From contig QRVH01000008.1 of the NCBI GenBank assembly GCA_003458705.1, forward strand, positions 17,845 through 81,844: a stretch of DNA of 64,000 nt, written 5' to 3'. A program made the translations under genes and the position numbers. This DNA is from Eubacterium sp. AF22-9. GTDB taxonomy: Bacteria > Bacillota > Clostridia > Lachnospirales > Lachnospiraceae. This document shows positions 43,630 to 53,170 of this stretch, piece by piece. Under the pieces are notes generated by a model that saw only the letters and a program-made list of their open reading frames with translations, did no database searches and was not told the origin of the DNA. How positions within the stretch are numbered: the stretch's first letter is position 1; each line of letters opens with the position of its first letter.

Positions 43630-44985
43630 ATGAAAAAGAGATTATTAAGTCTGGCACTTGGCACAATGATGGTGCTTTCCACATTAGCAGGTTGTGGATC
43701 AAAGGATGGTGGTTCGGCAGCAGTTAATACTAAGCCTGAGGAACAGGGTAAGGTACTTAACATTTACTGCTGGAACGAAGAGTTTAAGAGCAGATTTGAA
43801 GGATATTATAAGAATGTTCCTTCAGATGTTAAGGTAAACTGGGTAATTACTCCTAACGAAAACAACGCTTATCAGAATGCTCTTGATGCTGCATTATTAA
43901 AGCAGAAGGATGCAGCAGCAGATGATAAGATTGATATGTTCCTTATCGAAGCTGATTATGCTTTAAAGTATGTTAACAGTGATTACACACTTGATGTAAA
44001 AGATGTAGGCCTTACAGATGATGACCTTAAGGACATGTATCAGTACACAAAGGATATCGCAACTGACAGCAAAGGAAAACTTAAGGCTACAACATGGCAG
44101 GCAACTCCAGGACTCTTTGCTTACAGACGTTCTATTGCTAAGGATGTTCTTGGAACAGATGATCCGGATAAGGTTCAGGAAGCACTTTCAACTTGGGATA
44201 AGTTTGATAAGGTAGCTGAACAGGCTGCTGCTAAGGGCTACAAGATGCTTTCAGGTTATGATGATTCATACAGAGTATTCTCTAACAATGTATCAGCTCC
44301 TTGGGTTGATTCTAATAACAAGATTGTTATTGATGATAACATTATGAAGTGGGTTGATCAGACTAAGAAATATACTGATAAGGGCTATAATAATAAGTCA
44401 TCTCTTTGGGATTCAACATGGGCAGCAGATCAGGGACCTTCTGGTAAGGTATTCGGATTCTTCTACTCAACATGGGGAATTAACTTTACACTTTTAGGTA
44501 ACTCACTTGCTACACCTGTTAAGGAAGGTGGTAAGGAAGAGGTTGGTAACGGTATCTACGGCGACTATGCAGTATGTGAAGGTCCACAGAGCTACTACTG
44601 GGGTGGTACATGGATTTGTGCAGCAGCAGGAACAGATAACGCTAACCTTATAAAAGATGTTATGAAGACACTTTGCTGTGATAAGGCTACAATGAAGAAG
44701 ATTACAGAAGATACTCAGGATTATACTAATACAACATCAGGTATGAATGAGATTGCTAACAGCGACTTCAAGTCAGCATTCCTTGGTGGTCAGAATCATA
44801 TCAAGTTATTTGCTAAGTCAGCTCCTAAGATCAGCATGAAGAATATCTCTTCTTATGACCAGGGTCTTAACGAAGAATTCCAGAAGGCTATGAAGGATTA
44901 CTTCGATGGCAATGTAACTAAGGATAAGGCTCTTGATAACTTCTATAAAGCAGCTATTGAGAAATATCCAAACCTTTCAAAGTAA
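43630..44985 (+). CDS. Sugar ABC transporter substrate-binding lipoprotein
   Basis: A 451-residue extracellular binding protein. The lipobox LSTLAGC places the lipidated Cys at 22, followed by a Ser/Gly linker. The mature domain (VLNIYCWNEEFKSRFEGYY) is a family 1 carbohydrate-binding protein with many aromatic residues (GTWQ-type, YYWGGTWICAA) that can stack on sugars. GGAGGG precedes ATG 43630. It is followed by a hairpin and then two permease genes. A cello- or gluco-oligosaccharide ligand is inferred from GH94 and GH1. Confidence 0.9.
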   Translation: MKKRLLSLALGTMMVLSTLAGCGSKDGGSAAVNTKPEEQGKVLNIYCWNEEFKSRFEGYYKNVPSDVKVNWVITPNENNAYQNALDAALLKQKDAAADDKIDMFLIEADYALKYVNSDYTLDVKDVGLTDDDLKDMYQYTKDIATDSKGKLKATTWQATPGLFAYRRSIAKDVLGTDDPDKVQEALSTWDKFDKVAEQAAAKGYKMLSGYDDSYRVFSNNVSAPWVDSNNKIVIDDNIMKWVDQTKKYTDKGYNNKSSLWDSTWAADQGPSGKVFGFFYSTWGINFTLLGNSLATPVKEGGKEEVGNGIYGDYAVCEGPQSYYWGGTWICAAAGTDNANLIKDVMKTLCCDKATMKKITEDTQDYTNTTSGMNEIANSDFKSAFLGGQNHIKLFAKSAPKISMKNISSYDQGLNEEFQKAMKDYFDGNVTKDKALDNFYKAAIEKYPNLSK

Positions 44986-45006
44986 TTAGTAATTGCTAGT
45001 CATTAA

Positions 45007-45050
45007 GGCACAGTCATTATAATAAGTATGTTATATGGCTGTGCCTTTTT
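45007..45050 (+). terminator. Partial terminator between binding-protein and permease genes
   Basis: GGCACAG (45007-45013) pairs with CTGTGCC (45039-45045), followed by TTTTT. Such hairpins commonly let a binding protein be made in excess over its permeases. Confidence 0.7.
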
Positions 45051-45073
45051 ATATGGCAGGAATGGAGATATGT

Positions 45074-46024
45074 ATGAATAAAAAGAAGAAAAAGTTTGTA
45101 AGCTATGCAAAATGGGGATACATATTTCTTATACCGTTCTTTGCAGTATATATTGTGTTTTCATTAATACCACTGATTTCTACATTTTATAATAGTTTTT
45201 TTGAGAACTATATGGTTGGACTTATGCAGGTCGGACCTAAGTTCGTTGGATTTGACAATTACAAGGCCATACTGTTTAACGGTGATACATTGCTCTATCT
45301 GAAGAATACAATGATAATGTGGCTGATGGGATTTATTCCACAGATTCTTATATCATTGCTTCTGGCGTCATGGTTTACAGATCTTAGATTAAGATTAAAA
45401 TGTACAGGATTTTTCAAAACTATAATCTATATGCCTAATTTGATTATGGCATCTGCATTTGCCATGTTATTCTACGCAATATTTGCAGATCAGGGACCAA
45501 TCAATAACATGCTTAACAGTATGGGATTGCCTACATATAGATTCCTTGCAGAGGTAGCAGGAGCAAGAGGATTGATTGCTCTTATGAACTTCCTTATGTG
45601 GTTTGGTAATACAACAATAATTCTTATGGCTGCCATCATGGGCGTTGACCCTTGCCTTTTTGAAGCAGCAAGAATTGATGGTGCTAATTCAAGACAGATA
45701 TTTGGAAAGATTACACTTCCGCTTATTAAGCCTATTCTGGCATACACACTTATTACATCACTGATTGGTGGAATCCAGATGTTCGATGTTCCTCAGATTC
45801 TTACTAATGGTAATGGTAATCCGGATAGAACAAGTATGACGGTTATCATGTATCTTAATAAGCATCTTTATAGTAAGAATTATGGTATGGCAGGTGCACT
45901 TTCAGTTATTCTGTTTATTGTAACAGCAGTACTTAGTATATTTGTATTTAATTATATAACTAAGGATATGGAAGCGGCAGGAATAAGAAAAGCTAAGAAG
46001 AAAAAAGCAAAGGAGGCGAAGTAA
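45074..46024 (+). CDS. Sugar ABC transporter permease (MalF type)
   Basis: A 316-residue inner-membrane permease with six helices. The EAA motif EAARIDGANSRQIFGKITLP is intact. The N-terminus is basic (MNKKKKKF) and GGAG lies 6 nt before ATG 45074. It pairs with the next gene, starting 1 nt after the stop. No ATPase gene is in the locus, so a shared MsmK/UgpC-like ATPase encoded elsewhere is expected. Confidence 0.93.
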   Translation: MNKKKKKFVSYAKWGYIFLIPFFAVYIVFSLIPLISTFYNSFFENYMVGLMQVGPKFVGFDNYKAILFNGDTLLYLKNTMIMWLMGFIPQILISLLLASWFTDLRLRLKCTGFFKTIIYMPNLIMASAFAMLFYAIFADQGPINNMLNSMGLPTYRFLAEVAGARGLIALMNFLMWFGNTTIILMAAIMGVDPCLFEAARIDGANSRQIFGKITLPLIKPILAYTLITSLIGGIQMFDVPQILTNGNGNPDRTSMTVIMYLNKHLYSKNYGMAGALSVILFIVTAVLSIFVFNYITKDMEAAGIRKAKKKKAKEAK

Positions 46025-46025
46025 T

Positions 46026-46928
46026 ATGAGTAATTCAGGTAAAGCCTCTGCAAGTGCCGATATTAAAGGCACTAATGCTGGAGTGAAAGACAGGATAATA
46101 CTTACAACGGAGAGAGTGTTATGTTATATCGTGCTTATTCTTATAACATTCTTGTGCCTTTTCTCGTTCTATGTACTTATTATTAATACAACAAGATCAC
46201 ACCCTGATATCCAGAAGGGATTCTCATTCCTTCCGGGAAAGTCATTTATAGTCAACATGAAGAATGTTCTTGCTAATGAGAATATTCCTGTTGTCAGAGG
46301 TATGTTTAACAGCTTGTTTGTTGCAGCATGTTCAGCGGTTCTGTCAGTGTATTTCTCAGCACTTACAGCATTTGCTATTCATGCATATAACTTTAAGTTA
46401 AAGAAGTTTGCATTTACATTCATTCTTCTTGTAATGATGGTGCCAACACAAGTGTCAGCACTTGGATTTGTTAAGATGATTGGAGACTGGAAACTTCTGA
46501 ATTCATATATACCTCTTATTGTTCCTTCAATCGCAGCGCCTGTAGTATTCTTCTTCATTAAGCAGTATATGGACAGTGTGCTTCCAATGGAACTTATAGA
46601 GGCGGCAAGAATTGATGGCGCAAGAGAGTTTAGAATATTTAACCAGATTGTTCTGCCTCTTATGAAGCCAGCTCTGGCTGTTCAGTTGATATTTACTTTC
46701 GTATCATCATGGAATAATTATTTTATACCTTCACTCCTTATTAACAAGGCAAGTAAGAAAACACTTCCACTGCTTATTGCACAGCTTCGAAGTGCAGATT
46801 TCTTAAAGTTTGATATGGGTCAGGTGTATATGATGATAGCATTTGCTATCGTACCAGTAATCATCGTATATATCTGTCTGTCAAAGTTCATTGTAAGAGG
46901 TGTTACACTTGGTGGTGTTAAAGGTTGA
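46026..46928 (+). CDS. Sugar ABC transporter permease (MalG type)
   Basis: A 300-residue permease with six helices and the EAA motif EAARIDGAREFRIFNQIVLP. The N-terminal 40 residues are polar and slightly longer than usual. GGAGG lies about 11 nt before the ATG. It completes the importer with the upstream permease and lipoprotein and is followed by a strong terminator. Confidence 0.93.
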   Translation: MSNSGKASASADIKGTNAGVKDRIILTTERVLCYIVLILITFLCLFSFYVLIINTTRSHPDIQKGFSFLPGKSFIVNMKNVLANENIPVVRGMFNSLFVAACSAVLSVYFSALTAFAIHAYNFKLKKFAFTFILLVMMVPTQVSALGFVKMIGDWKLLNSYIPLIVPSIAAPVVFFFIKQYMDSVLPMELIEAARIDGAREFRIFNQIVLPLMKPALAVQLIFTFVSSWNNYFIPSLLINKASKKTLPLLIAQLRSADFLKFDMGQVYMMIAFAIVPVIIVYICLSKFIVRGVTLGGVKG

Positions 46929-46944
46929 TATGCTTTTAGATGAC

Positions 46945-46984
46945 AAAGAACCGTTCCGATTTAATTCGGGACGGTTCTTTTTTT
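46945..46984 (+). terminator. Terminator of the sugar importer operon
   Basis: AAAGAACCGTTCCGA pairs with TTCGGGACGGTTCTTT, ending in a run of seven T. Confidence 0.9.
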
Positions 46985-47022
46985 GATGTGTGTCAGTCTG
47001 GCACACGCTTCTGATTGTATGG

Positions 47023-48003
47023 TTATTCAAAAATGTATTCTATATATCTATCCAGATGTTCCCCTGTTTTAAGAACTGGCGAAGGAAAATTATCATGATG
47101 CATTGCATCAGGGAAAAACTGTGGTTCAAAGCATATGCCATGCTGGTCATTATACTGGATGCCATACTTGCCAGTGCATCTGCCTATATAGTTTCCGTTA
47201 TATAGCTGTAAACCCGGAAAATCTGTTTTTACATACATGGTTATTCCGGTTTCAGAGTCAGTTACTTTAGCTGCATATTCATATGAGTCTGACAGGACAT
47301 AATTGATATCAATGTAATCAGTGCCTACTTTTCTTGGCTTGCGGAAATCATACATTGTTCCCTCAACAGAAAGAATATCACCTGTCGGGATGCTGTGATT
47401 ATCTACAGGGGTATAGCAGTCTGCACCTATTGATACAATATAGTCACATATATTCTTTACGCCGGAAAAGTTGAAATAACTGTGGTTAGTAAAATTGCAG
47501 ACGGTATCCATATCTGATACTGCATCATAGTGTATTTTAACAGAATGATTGTCTGTAATTGTAATTGTCTGCGTAACAGTAAGATTTCCGGGGAAACCAT
47601 TGTCAAGATGAGGGCTGTTAAGAGTAAGAGTAAGTGAATCAGAACTGACGTTATATTTCCACATACATTTGTTGAAGCCACGTCCGCTGTGAAGGGTGTT
47701 GCAGCCTTCATTAGCCGTAAGATGCCAGTCTTTTCCATTGAGAGTTATGCATGCTCCGGCAATTCTGTTGGCAAAACGTCCCATAGTGCCACCAAAATTC
47801 TGCTGGTCATAATAGTATTCTTCAGGAGTATCATAGCCAAGAATTATATCACGGCGCCTGCCGTCTGAATCAGTCGTGAACAATGACTGGAATGTTGCGC
47901 CATAGTCTGAAACGTAAAGTGAAATGTCATTGTGTGAAATCTTTATAAGATGACACATTGTACCATCGGGGAGTCTGCCCCATTCTTTGATATTATATTC
48001 CAT
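47023..48003 (-). CDS. galM: Aldose 1-epimerase
   Basis: A 326-residue cytoplasmic mutarotase that interconverts alpha and beta sugar anomers. Motifs include GRFANRIAGA, NEGCNTLHSGRGF (with the catalytic-region His), TNHSYFNFSG (general acid His) and GICFEPQFFPDA with the catalytic Glu. It helps glucose released by GH1 and GH94 enter metabolism. AAGGAGGAATT precedes the start at 48003. It is convergent with the importer operon. Confidence 0.92.
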   Translation of the reverse strand: MEYNIKEWGRLPDGTMCHLIKISHNDISLYVSDYGATFQSLFTTDSDGRRRDIILGYDTPEEYYYDQQNFGGTMGRFANRIAGACITLNGKDWHLTANEGCNTLHSGRGFNKCMWKYNVSSDSLTLTLNSPHLDNGFPGNLTVTQTITITDNHSVKIHYDAVSDMDTVCNFTNHSYFNFSGVKNICDYIVSIGADCYTPVDNHSIPTGDILSVEGTMYDFRKPRKVGTDYIDINYVLSDSYEYAAKVTDSETGITMYVKTDFPGLQLYNGNYIGRCTGKYGIQYNDQHGICFEPQFFPDAMHHDNFPSPVLKTGEHLDRYIEYIFE

Positions 48004-48203
48004 AATTCCTCCTTGTTCTTAATATACAGAATTAAAACAAGGCGTCAGATAAACGCCGCAGGTTACATGGTTAATACGAACATTATGTATGAACTAAGTA
48101 TATCATTTTATACAAAGAAGTTCTATGCTTTTTATGTAAAATATGATATATTTATTTACATGTCGGAATAATAAAATATTTTATTATAGGAGTGCAACTT
48201 GGT

Positions 48204-49579
48204 ATGTTTTGGGCAAATTTGTTTTATATGATTTTAGTTACCACATTTACTGGGAGCATACTAACAGTGGCATGGTTTGTAACTTCATATTTACTTGATA
48301 AGACTGGTCACATTGATTTATCTTATAGTCTGAGCAAGATTGTTGTAATATTCTGGATAATACCAGTTACATATATGATTATAAAATTGATTGATGGAGT
48401 TGGTTTTGTATGGCTTGGATATGCATTTGATGTATCACCGGTAATTGTCATAGTGGCAAAATGCATTGCTGGCGTATGGCTGGCTGGTATAGTTGTGGGC
48501 ATGGTTGTTTATATACGTAAACGCATAAAACTCTCAAAATCCAGCAGACAGGCATTTGTATGTGATAACAAGACTGAGATGTTCTTTACACAACTCAAGG
48601 AAGAACTGGAACTTGGAAAGCGCAGAATCAAATTAAGACAATCATACAGTACAACTACAGCATATGTTACCGGAGTAGTCAGACCTTGTGTTGTAATAAA
48701 TGCAGAACGTTTTACGGAGAAAGAACTGAAAGTTATATTTTCGCATGAGCTTACACATATATTACATAAAGATATTTTCTTCCGATATTTAATTGCAATT
48801 GCATCTGTTTTAAATTTCTTTAATCCTGTTATGTGGATATTCTCAAAGACATTTATAAAATATTCTGAATATGCATGTGATTACAGTGTCTGCGTAAGGG
48901 CTGATGGACTGCGTGAATATTATGGGATTCTTCTTGGTATGGCAATAAAGAATAAAAATCTGATGGATATTCTGTCTGCAAGTTTATATGAGAACAAGAG
49001 CAGTTTAAGAGAAAGATTGGAGCGTGTTATGAAGAGTTTTAATGTTGAGAAGAAATCAAAGTCAGTTGCAGTAATTTTATCAGCAATGTTTTTTGCAATC
49101 AGTATATTAACAGTAGCAGGAACATCTACATTAGTTGCGAAAGCATCTGTAAAGGCTGCAGATGTTACTTCTGATGTGGAACAAAATACATATAATGATA
49201 TTGTTGAGTATTATGAAGCACCTGATGAAGGTAATGATGTCATTACAGTAGTGGATGGAGATGATGCTGATACTGACGGAGTAGCAACATATGCATCAAG
49301 AGGAACTATTTCATGGAATATATATGCAGGAGTACGCAGAACAACTTCAAGTTTTATGCATCTGATGGTCAGCGAATTGTTACAAGCATATTTTCAGTTG
49401 ACCCTTCTCATACAGTAAGAGTTGGTATTATACAGCCGGATGGTTCTAAAAGATATGTGCTTTTAAATAATAATAATTCATATGTATTTGAACTTACAAT
49501 GAGCGGATTCTATGCGGTATATATTATTAATGATTCAACAGAGAAAATCCATGTTGAAGGTGCTTATGAAACATATTAA
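48204..49579 (+). CDS. BlaR1-type M56 metallopeptidase, frameshifted C-terminus
   Basis: The N-terminal 405 residues hold four helices and the zinc site SHELTHILHKD (H181, E182, H185), as in BlaR1/MecR1 membrane proteases. The frame stops at 49418. The frame one base back continues from SSF|YASDGQRIVTSIF to 49579. One more T in the T4 run at 49352-49355 would give a single 458-residue protein with a roughly 80-residue beta-rich extracellular tail. No BlaI/MecI repressor gene is beside it. ATG 48204 is preferred over GTG 48192, which lies on top of the ribosome site. Confidence 0.82.
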
Positions 49580-49617
49580 TAGTTACAACTGTAAAGATTA
49601 ATCAGGACGGAGAAGAT

Positions 49618-50739
49618 ATGAAGATATTACATTGTGCAGATATTCATCTTGATTCTGCTATGACAGCCAATCTTGATAAAGATAAAGCCAAAGAAAGAAA
49701 AAGTGAGCTGCTGGCGTCTTTTAAGGATATGGTTGCATATGCGGTTAAAGAGAATATAAGGGTTATTATAATTGCAGGAGATTTGTTTGATACAAGAAAC
49801 ATTTCTGTTGGAGCAAAGAAAGAAGTTTACAATATAATAATTAATAATCCGGATATAATGTTTTATTATCTTCAGGGAAATCATGACAATGGAAGCTTTT
49901 TAGCCTTTCTGGAAGAAGTTCCTGATAATCTTCGTATGTTTGGAAAAGAATGGACAAGTTATAACGCCGGGGTTATTGATAATGGCAGCATAATAAAAAA
50001 TGTTGTTATTACCGGCGTTGAGCTTGACAGTGATAATTCTGGAAAGATATATGGAAGTCTCTCGCTTAATGCAGGCAATTATAATATTGTTGTACTGCAT
50101 GGGCAGGAGGCTTCTCATATTTCTAAAAATAATGCACAGGTAATAAGCCTTAAGGATTTGAGAAACCGTGGAATTGATTATCTAGCATTAGGACATGTGC
50201 ATGAATACTCAAGTGACAGACTTGATGCCAGAGGTGTGTATTGTTATCCGGGATGCCTTGAAGGAAGAGGCTTTGATGAGGCCGGAGAACATGGATTTGT
50301 AATACTTGATATTGATGAAGTGACAGGAAAGTCTGACACATATTTTGTTCCTTTTGCAAGGAGAAATGTTTATGTTGCACAGGTTGATGTAACAGGATGT
50401 GCGAATACATTTGAAATAGAACAGTGTGTAAGAAAATTTCTTGCAGCTTCCGGTTATGCAAAAGAAAGTCTGGTAAAGATTGAACTTACCGGAACACTGG
50501 ATGTTGAATGTGAGAAGAATACAGATTATCTTTGCAAACAGTTTGAAAGCGGATTTTTTGCATTTAAGATAAAAGACTGTACACAGTATAAAGTAGATTA
50601 TATGTCGTATGAACATGATGTTTCACTTAAAGGTGAGTTTATAAGAAATGTTATGGCAAGAGAGAACATTAACGAACAGGATAAAGCAGAAATTATCAGA
50701 TATGGATTACAGGCATTACAGGGAGAGGAGATAGGCTGA
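49618..50739 (+). CDS. YhaO/SbcD-like metallophosphoesterase
   Basis: A 373-residue DNA exonuclease-type phosphoesterase. The metal-binding motifs are all present: CADIHLDS, IAGDLFDTRN, YLQGNHD, VVLHGQE and LGHVHEY. It is coupled to a large SMC-like ATPase (stop and start share one base), as in yhaO-yhaN and sbcD-sbcC pairs. Likely role: processing of DNA ends or structures. GGACGGAG lies upstream. Confidence 0.88.
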   Translation: MKILHCADIHLDSAMTANLDKDKAKERKSELLASFKDMVAYAVKENIRVIIIAGDLFDTRNISVGAKKEVYNIIINNPDIMFYYLQGNHDNGSFLAFLEEVPDNLRMFGKEWTSYNAGVIDNGSIIKNVVITGVELDSDNSGKIYGSLSLNAGNYNIVVLHGQEASHISKNNAQVISLKDLRNRGIDYLALGHVHEYSSDRLDARGVYCYPGCLEGRGFDEAGEHGFVILDIDEVTGKSDTYFVPFARRNVYVAQVDVTGCANTFEIEQCVRKFLAASGYAKESLVKIELTGTLDVECEKNTDYLCKQFESGFFAFKIKDCTQYKVDYMSYEHDVSLKGEFIRNVMARENINEQDKAEIIRYGLQALQGEEIG

Positions 50740-53138
50740 TGAGACTTATCAGTTGTACAATTGAGAATTTTGGAAAACTGAATAATGTTACATACGATTT
50801 TACCAATGACTGTAATACTATATGTGAGGACAATGGATGGGGTAAGAGTACACTTGCGTCTTTTATCCGTGTCATGTTTTTTGGATTTAAGAATGAAACC
50901 AAGAAGAAACTGGTGGATAAGGAAAGAAACCGTCTTATGCCTTGGCAGAAGGGCGTTTATGGCGGAGAAATTGTTTTTGAGACTAATGGGATAGTCTATT
51001 CTCTGAGGAGAACTTTTGGAAAGAAACAGGCAGATGATGAGTTTCTGCTTGTAAGAAAAGATACTAATATGGAATGTGATGCTTTTTCTTCTGACATAGG
51101 AGAGGAATTGTTTAAGATAGATGCACAGTCTTTTGCGAGAACTGTGTTTATAGGGCAGAGTGACTGTGTCACAGCCACTACTGACAGTATTAATGCAAAG
51201 ATTGGTAATCTTGCAGATAATACGGATGATATCAATAATTTTGAGACTGCAGTTGGAAGACTGACAGCAGAACTTAATAATATAACAAGCACAAGGGTTA
51301 CAGGCTCTATAGCAAAGAGAAAGTCAGCAATAACGCAGTTACAGGCACAGATTAATAATTATTCTGAGATTGATAAAACTATTGATGAGCAGATGGCAAT
51401 AAGAGATGATCTGTGCAGAAAAAGAGATGCACTTAAAGCTGATAAAGAAAAAATGCAGGAACAGCAAAGAAAGCTGAGTGCCCAGAAGGATGTTCAGGCA
51501 TTAAAAGAAAAATATCAGCTGCTTGTAAAAGAATGTGATGTTAAAAAGAAAACATTTGAAAATATTAAAGGATATTTCAATGAGGATGTTCCAAAAAAGG
51601 AAGATGTTTTAAAAGAAATGAGTCTTCTTGATGAAGCGGGCAGGATGAGTGGAAAAATATCTCATTCTGATGGCGAAGGCAGCGGAATGTACAATGGGTT
51701 GTCTGTAGAGGAACAGGATAAGCTTGAACAATTAAAGAAACGTTTTAATAAAGGAATACCTAATAAGAATAAGGTTGGACAGATCCATGATATATGGGCT
51801 TCTGCCCAGAACAGGCAGAATGGACTTGTCGGCAAAGAGATGAAACTTGATATTGCCAGAGAAAATCAGAATGTCAGACTTGAAAGGGCAGCTGCATATA
51901 AGAATACAGGCTTTATTGGATTAATAGCGGGCATTATTGCAGCAGTAGCTGGCGTAGTATTACTTTTCTTTGTTATGCCGGCGGGAATTGTAATGATTGT
52001 GGCTGGGTTATGTATTGCCGGTATTTTTACTGCTATGGGTGCTGCAAAGAAAAAGCAGCATGAAGAAGAATTCCAGAGCATCAAAGATGAGTCTGAAAAG
52101 AAGATTAAGGCGATAGAAGATGATATCAATGATGACAAGAGCTTTATTGCAGGTACTGAAAAGGCTGTAAGACAGTTCTGTGAAGAGTATGGTATTTTAT
52201 TTAACAGGGATAATGTTGCGTGGGAATTGTCAGGTCTGAATCGCGATATAGATGCTTATCATGAACTCGGAAAGAGGATAAGCGAGGAACAGGATAAGCA
52301 GCAATTATACAGGAAAGAATATGATAAGCAGATAGAAGATATAACACATTTTCTTAAATTGTATATAAAAGATTTTAATCAAGAGGAAAGTATTGGAGAA
52401 ATGCTTAGAAATCTTGACAAAAAGCTCGATGAATATTATCGTGCTAAAAGTGAGTATGAAAATGCGCTTGCAGTAAAAGCAGGTTTTGAAGCAGAAACAG
52501 ATATAAGCATATTTTCCGGTGATGAAAGTGAAGCTGATAAAGTTTCACTTGAAGAACTTGCGGGTCAGATGATGCATACTGACAGTATGATTGAAGAATA
52601 TTTACAACAGATAGAACAATGTAATAAGCAGCTGGAAAGCCTTCAGGTACAGTCTGATGAATGTGAAAACTGCAGACATGAACTTGAAGAATTACAGAAT
52701 GTCCAGGAAGAGGAAAAGAATAAAGAAAGACTGTTGAAACTGACAAAACAGATTATGGAGGATTCAAAGCAGTCTTTTACTTCTGAATATATGGGCCCTG
52801 TAATGGCAGGCTTCAGAAAATATTATACTATCCTTACCGGATGTGAACCGGATGCATACAGTCTTGATGCAGATACAAAGCTTACTGTCATGGAACAGAA
52901 TATGCCAAGGGATATAGGATATCTTAGTGCAGGGAAGCAGGATCTGGTTGGAATATGCATGCGAATGGCACTTGTTGAGGCAATGTATAAAGAGGAGAAA
53001 CCATTTCTTATATTTGATGATCCGTTTGTTAATCTTGATGATAATAACATTAAGGGAGCTATGAAGCTTCTTGACGAGATTGCAAAGGATTATCAGGTTA
53101 TATACTTTACATGTAGTGAAAGCAGAATATACAATTAG
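50739..53138 (+). CDS. YhaN-like SMC-type ATPase with membrane hairpin
   Basis: A 799-residue ATPase with N-terminal Walker A (NGWGKSTLASF, about residues 33-43), long coiled coils, and C-terminal signature LSAGKQDLVGICMRMAL and Walker B PFLIFDDPFVNLDD. Two adjacent helices (FIGLIAGIIAAVAGVVLLFF; MPAGIVMIVAGLCIAGIFTA) interrupt the coiled coil at about residue 385-430, a trait of YhaN rather than SbcC. It is shorter than B. subtilis YhaN. Expected to work with the phosphoesterase upstream near the membrane. Confidence 0.85.
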   Translation: MRLISCTIENFGKLNNVTYDFTNDCNTICEDNGWGKSTLASFIRVMFFGFKNETKKKLVDKERNRLMPWQKGVYGGEIVFETNGIVYSLRRTFGKKQADDEFLLVRKDTNMECDAFSSDIGEELFKIDAQSFARTVFIGQSDCVTATTDSINAKIGNLADNTDDINNFETAVGRLTAELNNITSTRVTGSIAKRKSAITQLQAQINNYSEIDKTIDEQMAIRDDLCRKRDALKADKEKMQEQQRKLSAQKDVQALKEKYQLLVKECDVKKKTFENIKGYFNEDVPKKEDVLKEMSLLDEAGRMSGKISHSDGEGSGMYNGLSVEEQDKLEQLKKRFNKGIPNKNKVGQIHDIWASAQNRQNGLVGKEMKLDIARENQNVRLERAAAYKNTGFIGLIAGIIAAVAGVVLLFFVMPAGIVMIVAGLCIAGIFTAMGAAKKKQHEEEFQSIKDESEKKIKAIEDDINDDKSFIAGTEKAVRQFCEEYGILFNRDNVAWELSGLNRDIDAYHELGKRISEEQDKQQLYRKEYDKQIEDITHFLKLYIKDFNQEESIGEMLRNLDKKLDEYYRAKSEYENALAVKAGFEAETDISIFSGDESEADKVSLEELAGQMMHTDSMIEEYLQQIEQCNKQLESLQVQSDECENCRHELEELQNVQEEEKNKERLLKLTKQIMEDSKQSFTSEYMGPVMAGFRKYYTILTGCEPDAYSLDADTKLTVMEQNMPRDIGYLSAGKQDLVGICMRMALVEAMYKEEKPFLIFDDPFVNLDDNNIKGAMKLLDEIAKDYQVIYFTCSESRIYN

Positions 53139-53170
53139 TGTAAAATACATATTTATTAAGGAGAGATACA

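Noticed and set aside
50150..50616. Long reverse-strand frames under the yhaO-like gene
   Set aside because: Antisense shadows with no ribosome site or recognisable product, lying within a clearly coding gene.
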